64,000 bases of DNA from Pseudogulbenkiania sp. MAI-1 (GTDB taxonomy: Bacteria > Pseudomonadota > Gammaproteobacteria > Burkholderiales > Chromobacteriaceae): NCBI RefSeq assembly GCF_000527175.1, contig NZ_AZUR01000001.1:372001-436000 (forward strand). The letters run 5' to 3'. Within the stretch, counting starts at the first letter, position 1. Every line of letters begins with the position of its first letter. Below the pieces are notes generated by a model. It had not been told where the DNA came from and did no database searches. It was given only the letters and a program-made list of their open reading frames with translations. Both the position numbers and the translations under genes were made by a program. Below, one piece after another: positions 32,183 to 41,126 of the stretch.

Positions 32183-32578
32183 ATGAGCATGCATGATCCT
32201 ATTTCCGATATGTTGACCCGCATCCGCAACGCTCAGCGTGCTTCCAAGGCTGCCGTATCCATGCCTTGCTCCAAGCTGAAGGTTGCACTGGCCCAGGTGC
32301 TGAAGGATGAAGGTTATATCGAAGACTTTGCCGTAGCCGGCGAAGAGAAGAAGCCCGTCCTGGATATCCAGCTCAAGTACTATGCCGGTCGTCCGGTCAT
32401 CGATCGCATTGAGCGCGTATCCCGTCCCGGCCTGCGTGTTTACAAAGGCTCCACCGAGATCCCGAAAGTAATGAACGGTCTGGGTGTGGCAATTGTATCC
32501 ACCTCCAAAGGTCTGATGACTGATCGCAAGGCCCGCGCAGCCGGTATCGGCGGCGAGCTTCTCTGCATCGTGGCATAA
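32183..32578 (+). CDS. rpsH: 30S ribosomal protein S8
   Basis: 131 residues, MSMHDPISDMLTRIRNAQ. The C-terminal signature (GLGVAIVSTSKGLMTDRKARAAGIGGELLC in pieces) is complete. In E. coli S8 binds a 16S-like helix at rplE to regulate the operon; I did not identify the mimic here. An ATG at 32189 is an alternative start. Confidence 0.97.
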   Translation: MSMHDPISDMLTRIRNAQRASKAAVSMPCSKLKVALAQVLKDEGYIEDFAVAGEEKKPVLDIQLKYYAGRPVIDRIERVSRPGLRVYKGSTEIPKVMNGLGVAIVSTSKGLMTDRKARAAGIGGELLCIVA

Positions 32579-32590
32579 GGAGAGGGTTGA

Positions 32591-33124
32591 ATGTCTCGCG
32601 TAGCAAAGAATCCCGTAGCGATCCCGGCCGGCGTTGAAGTCAAGTTCAACGCTACCGAGGTGAGCGTCAAGGGCGCTCTTGGCACCCTCACCACCGCTCT
32701 GTGCGATGAGGTTGAAGTGAAACTGGACGACAACCAGCTGACCTTCGCCGCCAAGAACGACAGCAAGTTCGCTCGTGCCATGTCCGGTACGCTGCGTGCC
32801 CTGCTCAACAACATGGTTACTGGCGTCAGCAAAGGCTTCGAGAAGAAGCTGACCCTGGTCGGCGTGGGCTATCGTGCCCAGGCCCAGGGCGATGCCGTGA
32901 ACCTGTCTCTTGGTTTCTCCCACCCGGTTTCGCACAAGATGCCGGCCGGCGTGAAAGTGGAAACCCCGACTCAGACCGAGATCCTGATCAAGGGCGCTGA
33001 CAAGCAGCTCGTTGGTCAAGTCGCTGCCGAAATCCGTGCCTACCGCTCCCCGGAGCCGTACAAGGGCAAGGGCGTACGCTATGCCGACGAGGTCGTGGTT
33101 CTGAAAGAGACCAAGAAGAAGTAA
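32591..33124 (+). CDS. rplF: 50S ribosomal protein L6
   Basis: 177 residues, two repeated alpha-beta domains. The C-terminal signature PEPYKGKGVRYADE is intact. It lies near the factor-binding site. AGGAGAGG precedes the ATG. Confidence 0.97.
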   Translation: MSRVAKNPVAIPAGVEVKFNATEVSVKGALGTLTTALCDEVEVKLDDNQLTFAAKNDSKFARAMSGTLRALLNNMVTGVSKGFEKKLTLVGVGYRAQAQGDAVNLSLGFSHPVSHKMPAGVKVETPTQTEILIKGADKQLVGQVAAEIRAYRSPEPYKGKGVRYADEVVVLKETKKK

Positions 33125-33137
33125 TTGAGGCCCTGAC

Positions 33138-33491
33138 ATGGACAAGAAACAAGCTCGACTCCGCCGTGCACGCAAAACCCGTGCTCGGATTGCGGAGCTC
33201 AAGATGGTGCGCCTTTCCGTACACCGCACCAACTGCCACATTTACGCTCAGATCATTGATGAGACTGGTAGTCGTGTGCTGGCCAGCGCTTCCTCCCTGG
33301 AAGCCGAAGTGCGCTCTGATCTTGCCAATGGTGGCAACCAGGCCGCTGCAGCCGTAGTCGGCAAGCGGATTGCCGAGAAAGCCAAGGCAGCTGGCATCGA
33401 AAAAGTCGCTTTTGATCGTTCGGGTTTCCAATACCACGGCCGTATCAAGGCGCTGGCCGATGCGGCTCGCGAAAGCGGCCTCGTATTCTAA
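33138..33491 (+). CDS. rplR: 50S ribosomal protein L18
   Basis: 117-residue 5S rRNA-binding protein, DKKQARLRRARKTRARIAEL at the basic N-terminus and FDRSGFQYHGRIKALADAAREAGL-like end (reads ARESGLVF). Thirteen bases separate it from both neighbours. Confidence 0.97.
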   Translation: MDKKQARLRRARKTRARIAELKMVRLSVHRTNCHIYAQIIDETGSRVLASASSLEAEVRSDLANGGNQAAAAVVGKRIAEKAKAAGIEKVAFDRSGFQYHGRIKALADAARESGLVF

Positions 33492-33504
33492 TTCGGAGTG
33501 AAGA

Positions 33505-34023
33505 ATGGCTAAGCACGAAATCGAAGATCGTGGCGACGGTCTGATCGAGAAAATGATCGGTGTCAACCGCGTCACCAAAGTGGTGAAGGGTGGCCGTATC
33601 ATGGCTTTCTCCGCTCTCACCGTAGTAGGTGATGGCGACGGCGGTATCGGCATGGGTAAGGGCCGTTCCAAGGAAGTGCCGGTTGCTGTGCAGAAGGCAA
33701 TGGAATCGGCACGCCGCAACATGGTCAAGATCCCGCTGAAAAACGGTACCCTGCATCACACCGTGATCGGCAAGCACGGTGCTACCACCGTGTTCATGCA
33801 GCCCGCCAAAGAAGGTACCGGTGTGAAGGCCGGTGGCCCGATGCGCGCCATCTTTGACGCAATGGGTGTTCGCAACGTGTCCGCCAAGGTGCACGGTTCG
33901 ACCAACCCGTACAACGTCGTGCGTGCAACCCTGGACGGTCTGAACAAGATCTTCGTTCCTTCGCAGATCGCCGCCAAGCGTGGCCTGACTGTCGAGGAAA
34001 TCCTGGGGGTGGAGCATGAGTAA
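33505..34023 (+). CDS. rpsE: 30S ribosomal protein S5
   Basis: 172 residues. The double-stranded RNA-binding domain begins with IEKMIGVNRVTKVVKGGRIM; the spectinomycin loop sequence VVKGGRIMAFSALTVVGDG shows the usual sensitive form. The gene overlaps rpmD by 8 bases. Confidence 0.97.
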   Translation: MAKHEIEDRGDGLIEKMIGVNRVTKVVKGGRIMAFSALTVVGDGDGGIGMGKGRSKEVPVAVQKAMESARRNMVKIPLKNGTLHHTVIGKHGATTVFMQPAKEGTGVKAGGPMRAIFDAMGVRNVSAKVHGSTNPYNVVRATLDGLNKIFVPSQIAAKRGLTVEEILGVEHE

Positions 34024-34201
34024 CGCCAAGACTGTCAAGGTGACTCTGGTGAAGAGCCTGATCGGTCGCCTGGAATCCCATAAGGCCTGCGCTCGCGGTC
34101 TCGGTCTGAAAAAGATCAACCAGACCGTCGAAGTGCTCGATACGCCTGAAAACCGTGGCATGATCAACAAGATCAGCTACTTGTTGAAAAGCGAGGGCTA
34201 A
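34016..34201 (+). CDS. rpmD: 50S ribosomal protein L30
   Basis: 61 residues (KTVKVTLVKSLIGRLESHKA, then VLDTPENRGMINKI). It starts inside the last codons of rpsE at ATG 34016 and ends 3 bases before rplO. Confidence 0.96.
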   Translation: MSNAKTVKVTLVKSLIGRLESHKACARGLGLKKINQTVEVLDTPENRGMINKISYLLKSEG

Positions 34202-34204
34202 GCG

Positions 34205-34639
34205 ATGTTGCTGAATACCATTAAGCCGGGCGCTGGCGCCAAGCACGCCAAGCGTCGCGTTGGCCGTGGCATCGGCAGCGGTCTGGGCAAGACTGCTGGC
34301 CGTGGTCACAAGGGCCAGAAGAGCCGTGCCGGTGGCTTCCACAAGGTCGGTTTCGAAGGCGGTCAGATGCCGCTGCAGCGCCGCCTGCCGAAGCGTGGCT
34401 TCAAGTCCCTGTCCGCTGGCAAGACTGCCGAAGTTCGCCTGTCCGAACTGAATCAGCTGCCGGTTGATGAAATTGATTTGCTCGCCCTCAAGCAAGCCGG
34501 CATCGTTGCCGCCCAGGCCCTGGTGGCCAAGGTGGTGCTGTCTGGCAAGGTTGAGCGTGCTCTGAAGCTGCGTGGCGTGGCCGTTACGGCCGGTGCCCGC
34601 GCTGCTATCGAAGCCGCTGGCGGCAGTATCGTTGAATAA
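34205..34639 (+). CDS. rplO: 50S ribosomal protein L15
   Basis: 144 residues. The glycine/arginine-rich N-terminal extension (KRRVGRGIGSGLGKTAGRGHKGQKSR) threads through 23S rRNA, and FEGGQMPLQRRLPKRGF is the family signature. It ends 11 bases before secY. Confidence 0.97.
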   Translation: MLLNTIKPGAGAKHAKRRVGRGIGSGLGKTAGRGHKGQKSRAGGFHKVGFEGGQMPLQRRLPKRGFKSLSAGKTAEVRLSELNQLPVDEIDLLALKQAGIVAAQALVAKVVLSGKVERALKLRGVAVTAGARAAIEAAGGSIVE

Positions 34640-34650
34640 GGCGCACGTAC

Positions 34651-35970
34651 GTGGCGAATACTTCTCTAGTCTCTAATGGCAACAAGTTTGCCGATCTGAA
34701 GCGGCGTGTGCTGTTCCTGATCGGTGCACTGATCGTTTACCGCATTGGTGCGCATATACCTGTACCCGGTATCAACCCTGCCGAACTAGCGAAGTTGTTC
34801 CACTCGTCGCAGACGGGCCTCCTCGACATGTTCAACATGTTCTCGGGCGGGGCCCTTTCCAGATTTACGGTATTTGCCATCGGCATCATGCCGTACATCT
34901 CGGCCTCCATCATTCTGCAGTTGGGCTCGGAAATCATCCCGACGCTCAAGGAGCTGAAGAAAGAGGGCGACGCTGGACGTCGTAAGATAACCCAGTACAC
35001 ACGTTACGCGACTGTTTTGCTGGCGACTTTCCAGAGTTTCGGCATTGCAGTGATGCTTTATAAGCAGCCTAACCTGGTGGTGACTCCTCAGTGGGAGTTT
35101 TACCTGACGACTGTGGTTACGCTGGTGACCGGCACCATGTTCCTGATGTGGCTTGGTGAACAGATAACCGAACGGGGTATCGGCAACGGTATTTCCCTGA
35201 TTATCTGTGCCGGTATCGCCGCCGGCGTACCCTCCGCGATCGGTAAAACGCTGACCCTGACTAGTCAGGGTTCGTTGCCTATCCTGTTTGCCATCGTGCT
35301 GTTTGCATCGGTGATCCTGGTTACCTATCTGGTCGTGTTCGCCGAACGCGGTCAGCGCAAGGTGCTGGTGAACTATGCCAAGCGCCAGGTTGGCAATCGC
35401 GTCATGCAGGGCCAGAGCACGCATATGCCGCTCAAGCTCAACATGGCGGGGGTGATTCCGCCGATCTTTGCTTCCAGCATCATCCTGTTTCCGGCCACCG
35501 TTCTCGGCTGGTTCGGCAACACGGAAGGCATGGGCTGGCTGAAAGCGGTTGCAGACAAACTGCATCCGGGTCAGCCGATCTATGTCCTGCTGTATGCAAC
35601 GGCGATCATTTTCTTCTGTTATTTCTACACGGCCCTGGTGTTCAACCCGAAGGAGACCGCGGATAACCTGAAGAAGAGTGGTGCCTTCATCCCGGGGATT
35701 CGTCCAGGTGAGCAGACTTCGCGTTATATCGAGAAGATCATTCTGCGGCTGACGCTGATCGGTGCGATTTACATCACGCTGGTTTGCCTGTTGCCGGAGT
35801 TCCTGATCCTGAAGTGGAACGTGCCGTTCTACTTTGGCGGGACCTCGCTGTTGATCATCGTCGTGGTGACGATGGACTTCATGGCGCAGGTGCAGTCGTA
35901 CATTTTGTCGCACCAGTATGAGAGCTTGCTGAAGAAGGCCAACTTCAAAGGCAACGCTCTTACCCGCTGA
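34651..35970 (+). CDS. secY: Preprotein translocase subunit SecY
   Basis: 439-residue channel subunit with ten predicted transmembrane helices. The plug region follows helix 1 and contains GLLDMFNMFSGGALSRF. Cytoplasmic loop 5 ends near FNPKETADNLKKSGAFIPGIRPGEQT, the conserved SecA/ribosome contact. The start is GTG 34651. It sits within the spc operon, as in most bacteria, and partners with SecE encoded at 8917. Confidence 0.97.
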   Translation: MANTSLVSNGNKFADLKRRVLFLIGALIVYRIGAHIPVPGINPAELAKLFHSSQTGLLDMFNMFSGGALSRFTVFAIGIMPYISASIILQLGSEIIPTLKELKKEGDAGRRKITQYTRYATVLLATFQSFGIAVMLYKQPNLVVTPQWEFYLTTVVTLVTGTMFLMWLGEQITERGIGNGISLIICAGIAAGVPSAIGKTLTLTSQGSLPILFAIVLFASVILVTYLVVFAERGQRKVLVNYAKRQVGNRVMQGQSTHMPLKLNMAGVIPPIFASSIILFPATVLGWFGNTEGMGWLKAVADKLHPGQPIYVLLYATAIIFFCYFYTALVFNPKETADNLKKSGAFIPGIRPGEQTSRYIEKIILRLTLIGAIYITLVCLLPEFLILKWNVPFYFGGTSLLIIVVVTMDFMAQVQSYILSHQYESLLKKANFKGNALTR

Positions 35971-35992
35971 TTACGAGTTCACACTGGGTTAT

Positions 35993-36211
35993 ATGGCTAA
36001 GGAAGATACCATTCAGATGCAGGGCGAGGTCCTGGAGACGTTGCCGAACGCAACCTTCAGGGTCCAGCTTGAGAATGGACACGTAGTGCTCGGGCATATT
36101 TCCGGAAAGATGCGGATGCATTACATCCGCATTCTTCCCGGCGATAAGGTCACGGTGGAGATGACTCCCTATGACTTGTCCCGTGCCCGAATCGTGTTCC
36201 GTGCAAAATAA
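35993..36211 (+). CDS. infA: Translation initiation factor IF-1
   Basis: 72-residue OB-fold protein (AKEDTIQMQGEVLETLPNATF, GHISGKMRMHYIRILPGDKV). It occupies the A site during initiation. Located between secY and rpmJ, a placement common in betaproteobacteria but not in E. coli. Confidence 0.97.
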   Translation: MAKEDTIQMQGEVLETLPNATFRVQLENGHVVLGHISGKMRMHYIRILPGDKVTVEMTPYDLSRARIVFRAK

Positions 36212-36247
36212 TGCACTCGCTCTTTTTAGAGATTGAAAGGAACTGAC

Positions 36248-36361
36248 ATGCGAGTTCAGCCTTCGGTAAAGAAAATTTGCCGTAACTGCAAAATTATCCG
36301 TCGCAACCGTGTTGTTCGCGTGATCTGCACGGATCCCCGTCACAAGCAAAAGCAAGGCTAA
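36248..36361 (+). CDS. rpmJ: 50S ribosomal protein L36
   Basis: 37 residues, MRVQPSVKKICRNCKII to HKQKQG. The zinc-binding set C11, C14, C27 and H32 or H33 is present, so this is the C+ form. ATG 36248 follows GAAAGGAACTGAC. Too short for most gene finders but its position before rpsM is conserved. Confidence 0.96.
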   Translation: MRVQPSVKKICRNCKIIRRNRVVRVICTDPRHKQKQG

Positions 36362-36364
36362 TAT

Positions 36365-36393
36365 TTGTTAGCCCTGATCTTGCGTGATACAAT
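36365..36393 (+). promoter_or_regulatory. Promoter of the alpha (rpsM-rpoA) operon, -10 inside an inverted repeat
   Basis: TTGTTA at 36365-36370, a 17-bp spacer and TACAAT at 36388-36393, with TG in the extended -10 position (TGATACAAT). CTTGCG (36379-36384) and CGCAAG (36394-36399) flank this extended -10 as a perfect 6-bp inverted repeat. Confidence 0.75.
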
Positions 36394-36431
36394 CGCAAGC
36401 TTTTCATGGTCTTAAGGCTTAAGGAAAGAGT

Positions 36432-36794
36432 ATGGCCCGTATTGCAGGGGTAAACATCCCCAACCATGCGCATGCCGTTATCGGCCTGCAGGCTATTTAC
36501 GGCATCGGTCAAACTCGTGCTCAGCAGATCTGCGCTGCAGCAGGTGTTGTTCCTTCCACGAAAGTGAAGGATCTGACCGACGCCGAAATGGACAAACTGC
36601 GTGAAGAAGTAGGCAAATTCACCGTAGAAGGTGACCTGCGCCGCGAAATTACCATGAGCATCAAGCGTCTGATGGACATGGGCTCTTACCGTGGCATGCG
36701 CCATCGTCGCGGCCTGCCGTGCCGCGGCCAGCGTACTCGCACCAATGCTCGCACTCGCAAGGGTCCGCGCAAGGCGATCGCCGGCAAGAAGTAA
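36432..36794 (+). CDS. rpsM: 30S ribosomal protein S13
   Basis: 120 residues with a helix-two-turn-helix RNA-binding fold; signature MGSYRGMRHRRGLPCRGQRTRTNARTRKG in pieces. It contacts the P-site tRNA through the C-terminal tail. First gene of the alpha group, about 30 bases downstream of the predicted transcription start. Confidence 0.97.
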   Translation: MARIAGVNIPNHAHAVIGLQAIYGIGQTRAQQICAAAGVVPSTKVKDLTDAEMDKLREEVGKFTVEGDLRREITMSIKRLMDMGSYRGMRHRRGLPCRGQRTRTNARTRKGPRKAIAGKK

Positions 36795-36812
36795 TCTTAA
36801 GGAACACAGATA

Positions 36813-37208
36813 ATGGCTAAAGCAAACACAGCTGTCCGTGTACGCAAAAAAGTGCGCAAGTCTGTTAGCGAAGGTATCGTGCACGTGCACGCTTCGTTCA
36901 ACAACACCATCATCACTATCACCGACCGTCAAGGCAATGCTTTGTCTTGGGCTACCTCTGGCGGCGCTGGTTTTAAGGGCTCGCGCAAGAGTACACCCTT
37001 TGCTGCTCAGGTAGCGGCAGAGCATGCTGGTAAAGTTGCCCAAGAATACGGTGTGAAGAACCTCGAAGTTCGTATCAAAGGCCCGGGTCCGGGTCGTGAA
37101 TCTGCCGTTCGCGCTCTCAACGCGCTGGGTTTCAAGATCACCAGCATCTCCGACGTGACGCCGGTGCCGCACAACGGCTGCCGTCCGCCCAAGAAACGTC
37201 GTATTTAA
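36813..37208 (+). CDS. rpsK: 30S ribosomal protein S11
   Basis: 131 residues (VHVHASFNNTIITITDRQGN, then GPGPGRESAVRALNALGF). The C-terminal basic end PHNGCRPPKKRRI is complete. Part of the platform and mRNA exit site. Confidence 0.97.
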   Translation: MAKANTAVRVRKKVRKSVSEGIVHVHASFNNTIITITDRQGNALSWATSGGAGFKGSRKSTPFAAQVAAEHAGKVAQEYGVKNLEVRIKGPGPGRESAVRALNALGFKITSISDVTPVPHNGCRPPKKRRI

Positions 37209-37226
37209 TTCGGAGAGTGTGAGAAC

Positions 37227-37847
37227 ATGGCACGTTATATTGGCCCGAAATGTAAACTCGCGCGTCGCGAAGGTACCGACCTGTTCCTGAAGAGCGCGCG
37301 TCGTGCACTGGATTCCAAGTGCAAACTGGACAGCATTCCCGGTCAGCATGGCGCTCGCAAGAGCCGTCTGTCTGACTACGGCGTCCAACTGCGTGAAAAG
37401 CAGAAGATCCGCCGCATCTACGGCGTGCTCGAGCGCCAGTTCCGCAACTACTTCGCCGAAGCCTCGCGCCTGAAGGGCTCGACCGGCGAAAACCTGCTGA
37501 AGCTGCTGGAATCCCGCCTCGACAACGTCGTATACCGCATGGGCTTTGGCTCCACCCGCGCCGAAGCGCGCCAGCTGGTGAGCCACAAGGCTATCGTGGT
37601 GAACGGTCAAGTCGTGAACATCCCGTCCTTCCAGGTGAAGGCCGGCGATGTCGTCGCCATCCGCGAAAAAGCCAAGAAGCAGGCCCGTATCGTCGAAGGT
37701 CTGGCTCTGGCCGAACAGGGTGGTTTCCCTTCCTGGGTGTCGGTTGACTCCAAGAAGATGGAAGGTGTTTTCAAGTCGGCTCCGGAGCGTTCCGAACTGG
37801 CTGGCGATATCAACGAACAGCTCGTTGTGGAATTCTACTCCAAGTAA
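37227..37847 (+). CDS. rpsD: 30S ribosomal protein S4
   Basis: 206-residue primary 16S rRNA binder. The N-terminus (ARYIGPKCKLARREGTDLFL) has only isolated cysteines, so it is the zinc-free form. The S4 RNA-binding domain is clear (RLDNVVYRMGFGSTRAEARQLVSHKAI in pieces). In E. coli S4 regulates the alpha operon via a pseudoknot at rpsM; I did not test for this here. Confidence 0.97.
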   Translation: MARYIGPKCKLARREGTDLFLKSARRALDSKCKLDSIPGQHGARKSRLSDYGVQLREKQKIRRIYGVLERQFRNYFAEASRLKGSTGENLLKLLESRLDNVVYRMGFGSTRAEARQLVSHKAIVVNGQVVNIPSFQVKAGDVVAIREKAKKQARIVEGLALAEQGGFPSWVSVDSKKMEGVFKSAPERSELAGDINEQLVVEFYSK

Positions 37848-37870
37848 TCGCTAGCTCTTAGGGACTGACT

Positions 37871-38854
37871 ATGCAAAACAGCGCTTCGGAATTTCTTAAA
37901 CCGCGACTCATTGACGTGCAGCCGGTTTCGGCTACTCACGCGCGCGTATCGATGGAGCCGTTTGAACGTGGTTATGCCCATACCCTGGGTAACGCACTGC
38001 GTCGCATTCTGCTGTCCTCGATGCCGGGTTTTGCTCCGACCGAAGTCACTATCGCTGGCGTTTTGCATGAGTATTCCGCTCTTGATGGCGTTCGCGAGGA
38101 TGTCGTCGACATCCTCCTGAACCTCAAGGGCGTGGTGCTTAAGCTGCATGGTCGTGACAGCGTCGTACTCACCCTCAAGAAAGAGGGCGAGGGCGCTGTT
38201 CTGGCTGGCGATATCGAGTTGCCGCATGATGTTGAGGTGATCAATCCGGATCACGTCATCTGCCATCTGGCCGCAGGCGGCAAGATCGATCTGGAAGTGA
38301 AGGTCGAAAAAGGTCGCGGCTATCAGCCGGTTAGCGTTCGCGCCAATCAGGACGAAAACCGTGCCATCGGTACTATTCAGCTGGATGCTTCGTTCTCTCC
38401 GGTCCGCCGGGTGAGCTTTGGCGTGGAAAGCGCCCGCGTCGAGCAGCGTACCGACCTGGATCGCCTGGTGCTCGATATCGAGACCAATGGGGTGATCGAA
38501 CCTGAGCAAGCCGTGCGTAACGCCGCGCGCATCCTGATGGATCAGCTGTCGATCTTTGCTGATCTGCAAGGCACTGCGGTTGAAGAAGTCGTTGAAAAGG
38601 CGCCGCCGATCGATCCGATCCTGCTGCGTCCGGTCGACGATCTTGAACTGACGGTTCGTTCGGCTAACTGCCTGAAGGCCGAGAACATTTATTACATCGG
38701 TGACCTGATTCAGCGTACCGAGACCGAGCTTCTGAAGACTCCGAACCTCGGTCGCAAGTCCCTGAATGAGATCAAGGAAGTTCTCGCGTCCAAAGGCCTG
38801 ACTCTCGGCATGAAGCTGGAAAACTGGCCGCCGGCAGGGCTGGAAAAACCGTAA
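37871..38854 (+). CDS. rpoA: DNA-directed RNA polymerase subunit alpha
   Basis: 327 residues. The N-terminal domain carries the dimer-forming helix GYAHTLGNALRRILLSS. A flexible linker near residues 235-250 leads to the C-terminal domain (LLRPVDDLELTVRSANCLKAENIYYIGDL in pieces), which contacts UP elements and activators. Full length, between rpsD and rplQ as usual. Confidence 0.98.
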   Translation: MQNSASEFLKPRLIDVQPVSATHARVSMEPFERGYAHTLGNALRRILLSSMPGFAPTEVTIAGVLHEYSALDGVREDVVDILLNLKGVVLKLHGRDSVVLTLKKEGEGAVLAGDIELPHDVEVINPDHVICHLAAGGKIDLEVKVEKGRGYQPVSVRANQDENRAIGTIQLDASFSPVRRVSFGVESARVEQRTDLDRLVLDIETNGVIEPEQAVRNAARILMDQLSIFADLQGTAVEEVVEKAPPIDPILLRPVDDLELTVRSANCLKAENIYYIGDLIQRTETELLKTPNLGRKSLNEIKEVLASKGLTLGMKLENWPPAGLEKP

Positions 38855-38879
38855 GGTTTGAGATTAAAGGACATTAACA

Positions 38880-39272
38880 ATGCGTCATCGTTATAGCAAT
38901 CGTAAACTGAACCGCACGACTAGCCACCGTCTGGCTATGCTGCGCAACATGGCTAACTCGCTGCTGCGCCACGAAGTGATCGTGACCACGCTGCCGAAGG
39001 CCAAGGAACTGCGCCGTGTGGCCGAGCCGCTGATCACGCTGGGTAAGAAGCCGTCGCTGGCTAATCGCCGCCTGGCTTTCGACCGCACCCGTGATCGCGA
39101 GATCGTGGTTAAACTCTTCGACGTACTGGGCCCGCGCTACACCGCTCGCAACGGCGGCTATGTTCGTATCCTGAAGTACGGCTTCCGCAACGGCGACAAC
39201 GCTCCGATGGCTCTGGTCGAGCTGCTGGACCGTCCGGAAGATGCGGTAGCAGTGGAAGAAGAAGCCGAGTAA
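38880..39272 (+). CDS. rplQ: 50S ribosomal protein L17
   Basis: 130 residues (MRHRYSNRKLNRTTSHRLAM). Last gene of the alpha group; it ends 18 bases before a strong bidirectional terminator that closes the 25.7-39.3 kb ribosomal block. Confidence 0.97.
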   Translation: MRHRYSNRKLNRTTSHRLAMLRNMANSLLRHEVIVTTLPKAKELRRVAEPLITLGKKPSLANRRLAFDRTRDREIVVKLFDVLGPRYTARNGGYVRILKYGFRNGDNAPMALVELLDRPEDAVAVEEEAE

Positions 39273-39290
39273 CCTTCGGGTGCTCTGAAT

Positions 39291-39322
39291 AAAAAAGCCA
39301 GCGTACGCTGGCTTTTTTATTT
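39291..39322. terminator. Bidirectional terminator between rplQ and glsA
   Basis: AAAAAAGCCAGCG-TA-CGCTGGCTTTTTT followed by ATTTT. The A-run and T-run on opposite sides allow termination from both the rplQ side and the converging glsA gene. Confidence 0.93.
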
Positions 39323-39336
39323 TCCGATGCTGTCGC

Positions 39337-40251
39337 TTAGAAAATCGACAGGCCGGTCCGGGTCGTGAAGCGGTCCAGCGCCTCCAGCCCGATCAGCGAG
39401 TTGCCCTGGCTGTCGAGCGCCGGGCTCCAGACGGCGATGCTCATCTTGCCCGGGATGATGGCCAGAATCCCTCCCCCCACCCCACTCTTGCAGGGCAGGC
39501 CCACCCGGTAGGCGAATTCGCCGGCGGCATCGTAGGTGCCGCAAGTCAGCATGATGGCATTGACCTGCTTGGCCTGGCTCCGGGTCAGCCGCGGCTCGCC
39601 GCTGACCGGCGAGAGTCCATGGTTGGCCAGGTAGAGGCCGGCGCGCGCCAGCTCGGCGCAGCTCATGGTGATGCTGCAGCTGTGGAAATAGCTCTCCAGC
39701 GTTTGCTCTACCGGGTTGACCATGTTGCCGTAGCTTTTCATGAAGTGCGCCAGCGCGGCGTTGCGATCACCGTGCTGCTTTTCTGACTGAGCGACCTCGA
39801 GGTCGAATGTCAGGTCGTCGGTGCCGCTTTCCTGACGCAGCAAATCGAGCAGCACGGCCTTGGCATCCCCATACAGCGAATTGGCGAGGTCGGTTACGAC
39901 CAGCGCGCCGGCGTTGATGAAGGGGTTGCGCGGGATGCCGTTCTCGTTCTCCAGCTGTACCAGCGAGTTGAACGGGTTGCCCGACGGTTCCTTGCCGACG
40001 CGGGTCCACAGGTTGTCGCCCAGACGGCCGAGCACCAGCGAGAGCATGAAGACCTTGGACAGGCTCTGGATGGAGAAGCGGGTATCGGCACCACCGGTGG
40101 CGTATTGCCGGCCGTCGAGCGTGGCGACGCTGATGGCGAATTGTTGCGGGTTGATCTTGGCCAGGGCGGGGATGTAGTTCGCCACCTTGCCCAGTCCGAA
40201 ATAGGGAACGATGTCCTGGGCTATTTCATCGAGGAGAGCTTGATAGTCCAT
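39337..40251 (-). CDS. glsA: Glutaminase
   Basis: 304-residue serine-dependent beta-lactamase-fold glutaminase that converts glutamine to glutamate and ammonia. Catalytic Ser and Lys lie in FSIQSLSKVF near residue 60-70. Other family motifs are GNPFNSL, PRNPFINAGALV and the C-terminal KSGVGGGILAI. ATG 40251 is chosen because the upstream in-frame extension is not conserved-looking and runs into the next gene. It converges on rplQ and lies 77 bases downstream of the MOSC gene on the same strand. Confidence 0.95.
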   Translation of the reverse strand: MDYQALLDEIAQDIVPYFGLGKVANYIPALAKINPQQFAISVATLDGRQYATGGADTRFSIQSLSKVFMLSLVLGRLGDNLWTRVGKEPSGNPFNSLVQLENENGIPRNPFINAGALVVTDLANSLYGDAKAVLLDLLRQESGTDDLTFDLEVAQSEKQHGDRNAALAHFMKSYGNMVNPVEQTLESYFHSCSITMSCAELARAGLYLANHGLSPVSGEPRLTRSQAKQVNAIMLTCGTYDAAGEFAYRVGLPCKSGVGGGILAIIPGKMSIAVWSPALDSQGNSLIGLEALDRFTTRTGLSIF

Positions 40252-40328
40252 GTCTGTGGTGTGGTAAGGGTGTGTTGTCGTGATCGGCCCTGTAACGGGC
40301 TCTGAGTTTTGTCGGGTTGGCTGGCGCC

Positions 40329-41126
40329 TCAGAAAGTATAGCGGAGCTCCAGGACCTCGAGCGAATCCCCGAGCTGCAGGATGCCTTCGTTGCGTGGCAC
40401 GAGGTTGACGCCGAAGCAGATGCCTTCCGGCAACTGGCGCGTCTTGATCAGGGTGGCCATGGGCTCTCCGTCGGCCGACGGGGTGCCGGTGTCCGGGTTG
40501 ACCGTGGTCAGCGTGCAGCGGGTGCACGGCTTGGCCACATCGAAGACGACCGATCCAATGCGAACCACCTGCCAGTCATCTTCTTCGTAGGGCAAGGGGC
40601 CGCTGACGACGAGATTGGGTCGGAAGTGGCGCGTCGTGACCGGTTGTGTCAGTTGGCCGTTGAGTTCGTTCAGCGAACCCTCGTTGACCAGCAGATACGG
40701 GTAGCCGTCGGCGAAGGATAGCGCCTGATCGTTGGTTTTCTGCTGGCGCTGGGAGTGCCGCCCCAGCCAGAGCAGGCGGCAGGGAATACCCAGATAGCGG
40801 CTGAACCAGTCGTCGGCCCTGGCAGAGCCGTGGTAGGCGGTGAAGTGGTCCTTCCAGACGCTGGCAGGGGTCGGGGAGTCGAACTCGGTCGCCAGTGCGG
40901 TCACGAGGGGGTGGCCGGGAGCCTGAAACAGGATGCCTCCCGGGATCAGTGAACACCGGACATTGACGAGCTGAGGATAGTCGCGTGCCGTGATGAACCC
41001 CCCGCTTTCATCGGTCAGCAGCCATTCTCGATCGTGCAGCAGGCCCTGCCACGAGGCGTATGCCCGCTCGTAAGCGATGCCGCGGGCGGATTTGAGGGGA
41101 TGGACGAACATGCTGGCCAATTGCAC
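40329..41126 (-). CDS. MOSC-domain protein (YcbX-like, predicted molybdenum cofactor-binding)
   Basis: 265 residues. The N-terminal beta-barrel domain begins QLASMFVHPLKSARGI. The C-terminal MOSC domain contains FRPNLVVSG and the conserved cysteine in KPCTRCTLTTVNPDTG. Family members transfer sulfur or reduce N-hydroxylated compounds using Moco. Start GTG 41126 follows AAGGAG at the right distance; a downstream ATG at 41111 would cut the first strand. The C-terminus (LGDSLEVLE) is complete. Substrate is unknown. Confidence 0.88.
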   Translation of the reverse strand: MQLASMFVHPLKSARGIAYERAYASWQGLLHDREWLLTDESGGFITARDYPQLVNVRCSLIPGGILFQAPGHPLVTALATEFDSPTPASVWKDHFTAYHGSARADDWFSRYLGIPCRLLWLGRHSQRQQKTNDQALSFADGYPYLLVNEGSLNELNGQLTQPVTTRHFRPNLVVSGPLPYEEDDWQVVRIGSVVFDVAKPCTRCTLTTVNPDTGTPSADGEPMATLIKTRQLPEGICFGVNLVPRNEGILQLGDSLEVLELRYTF

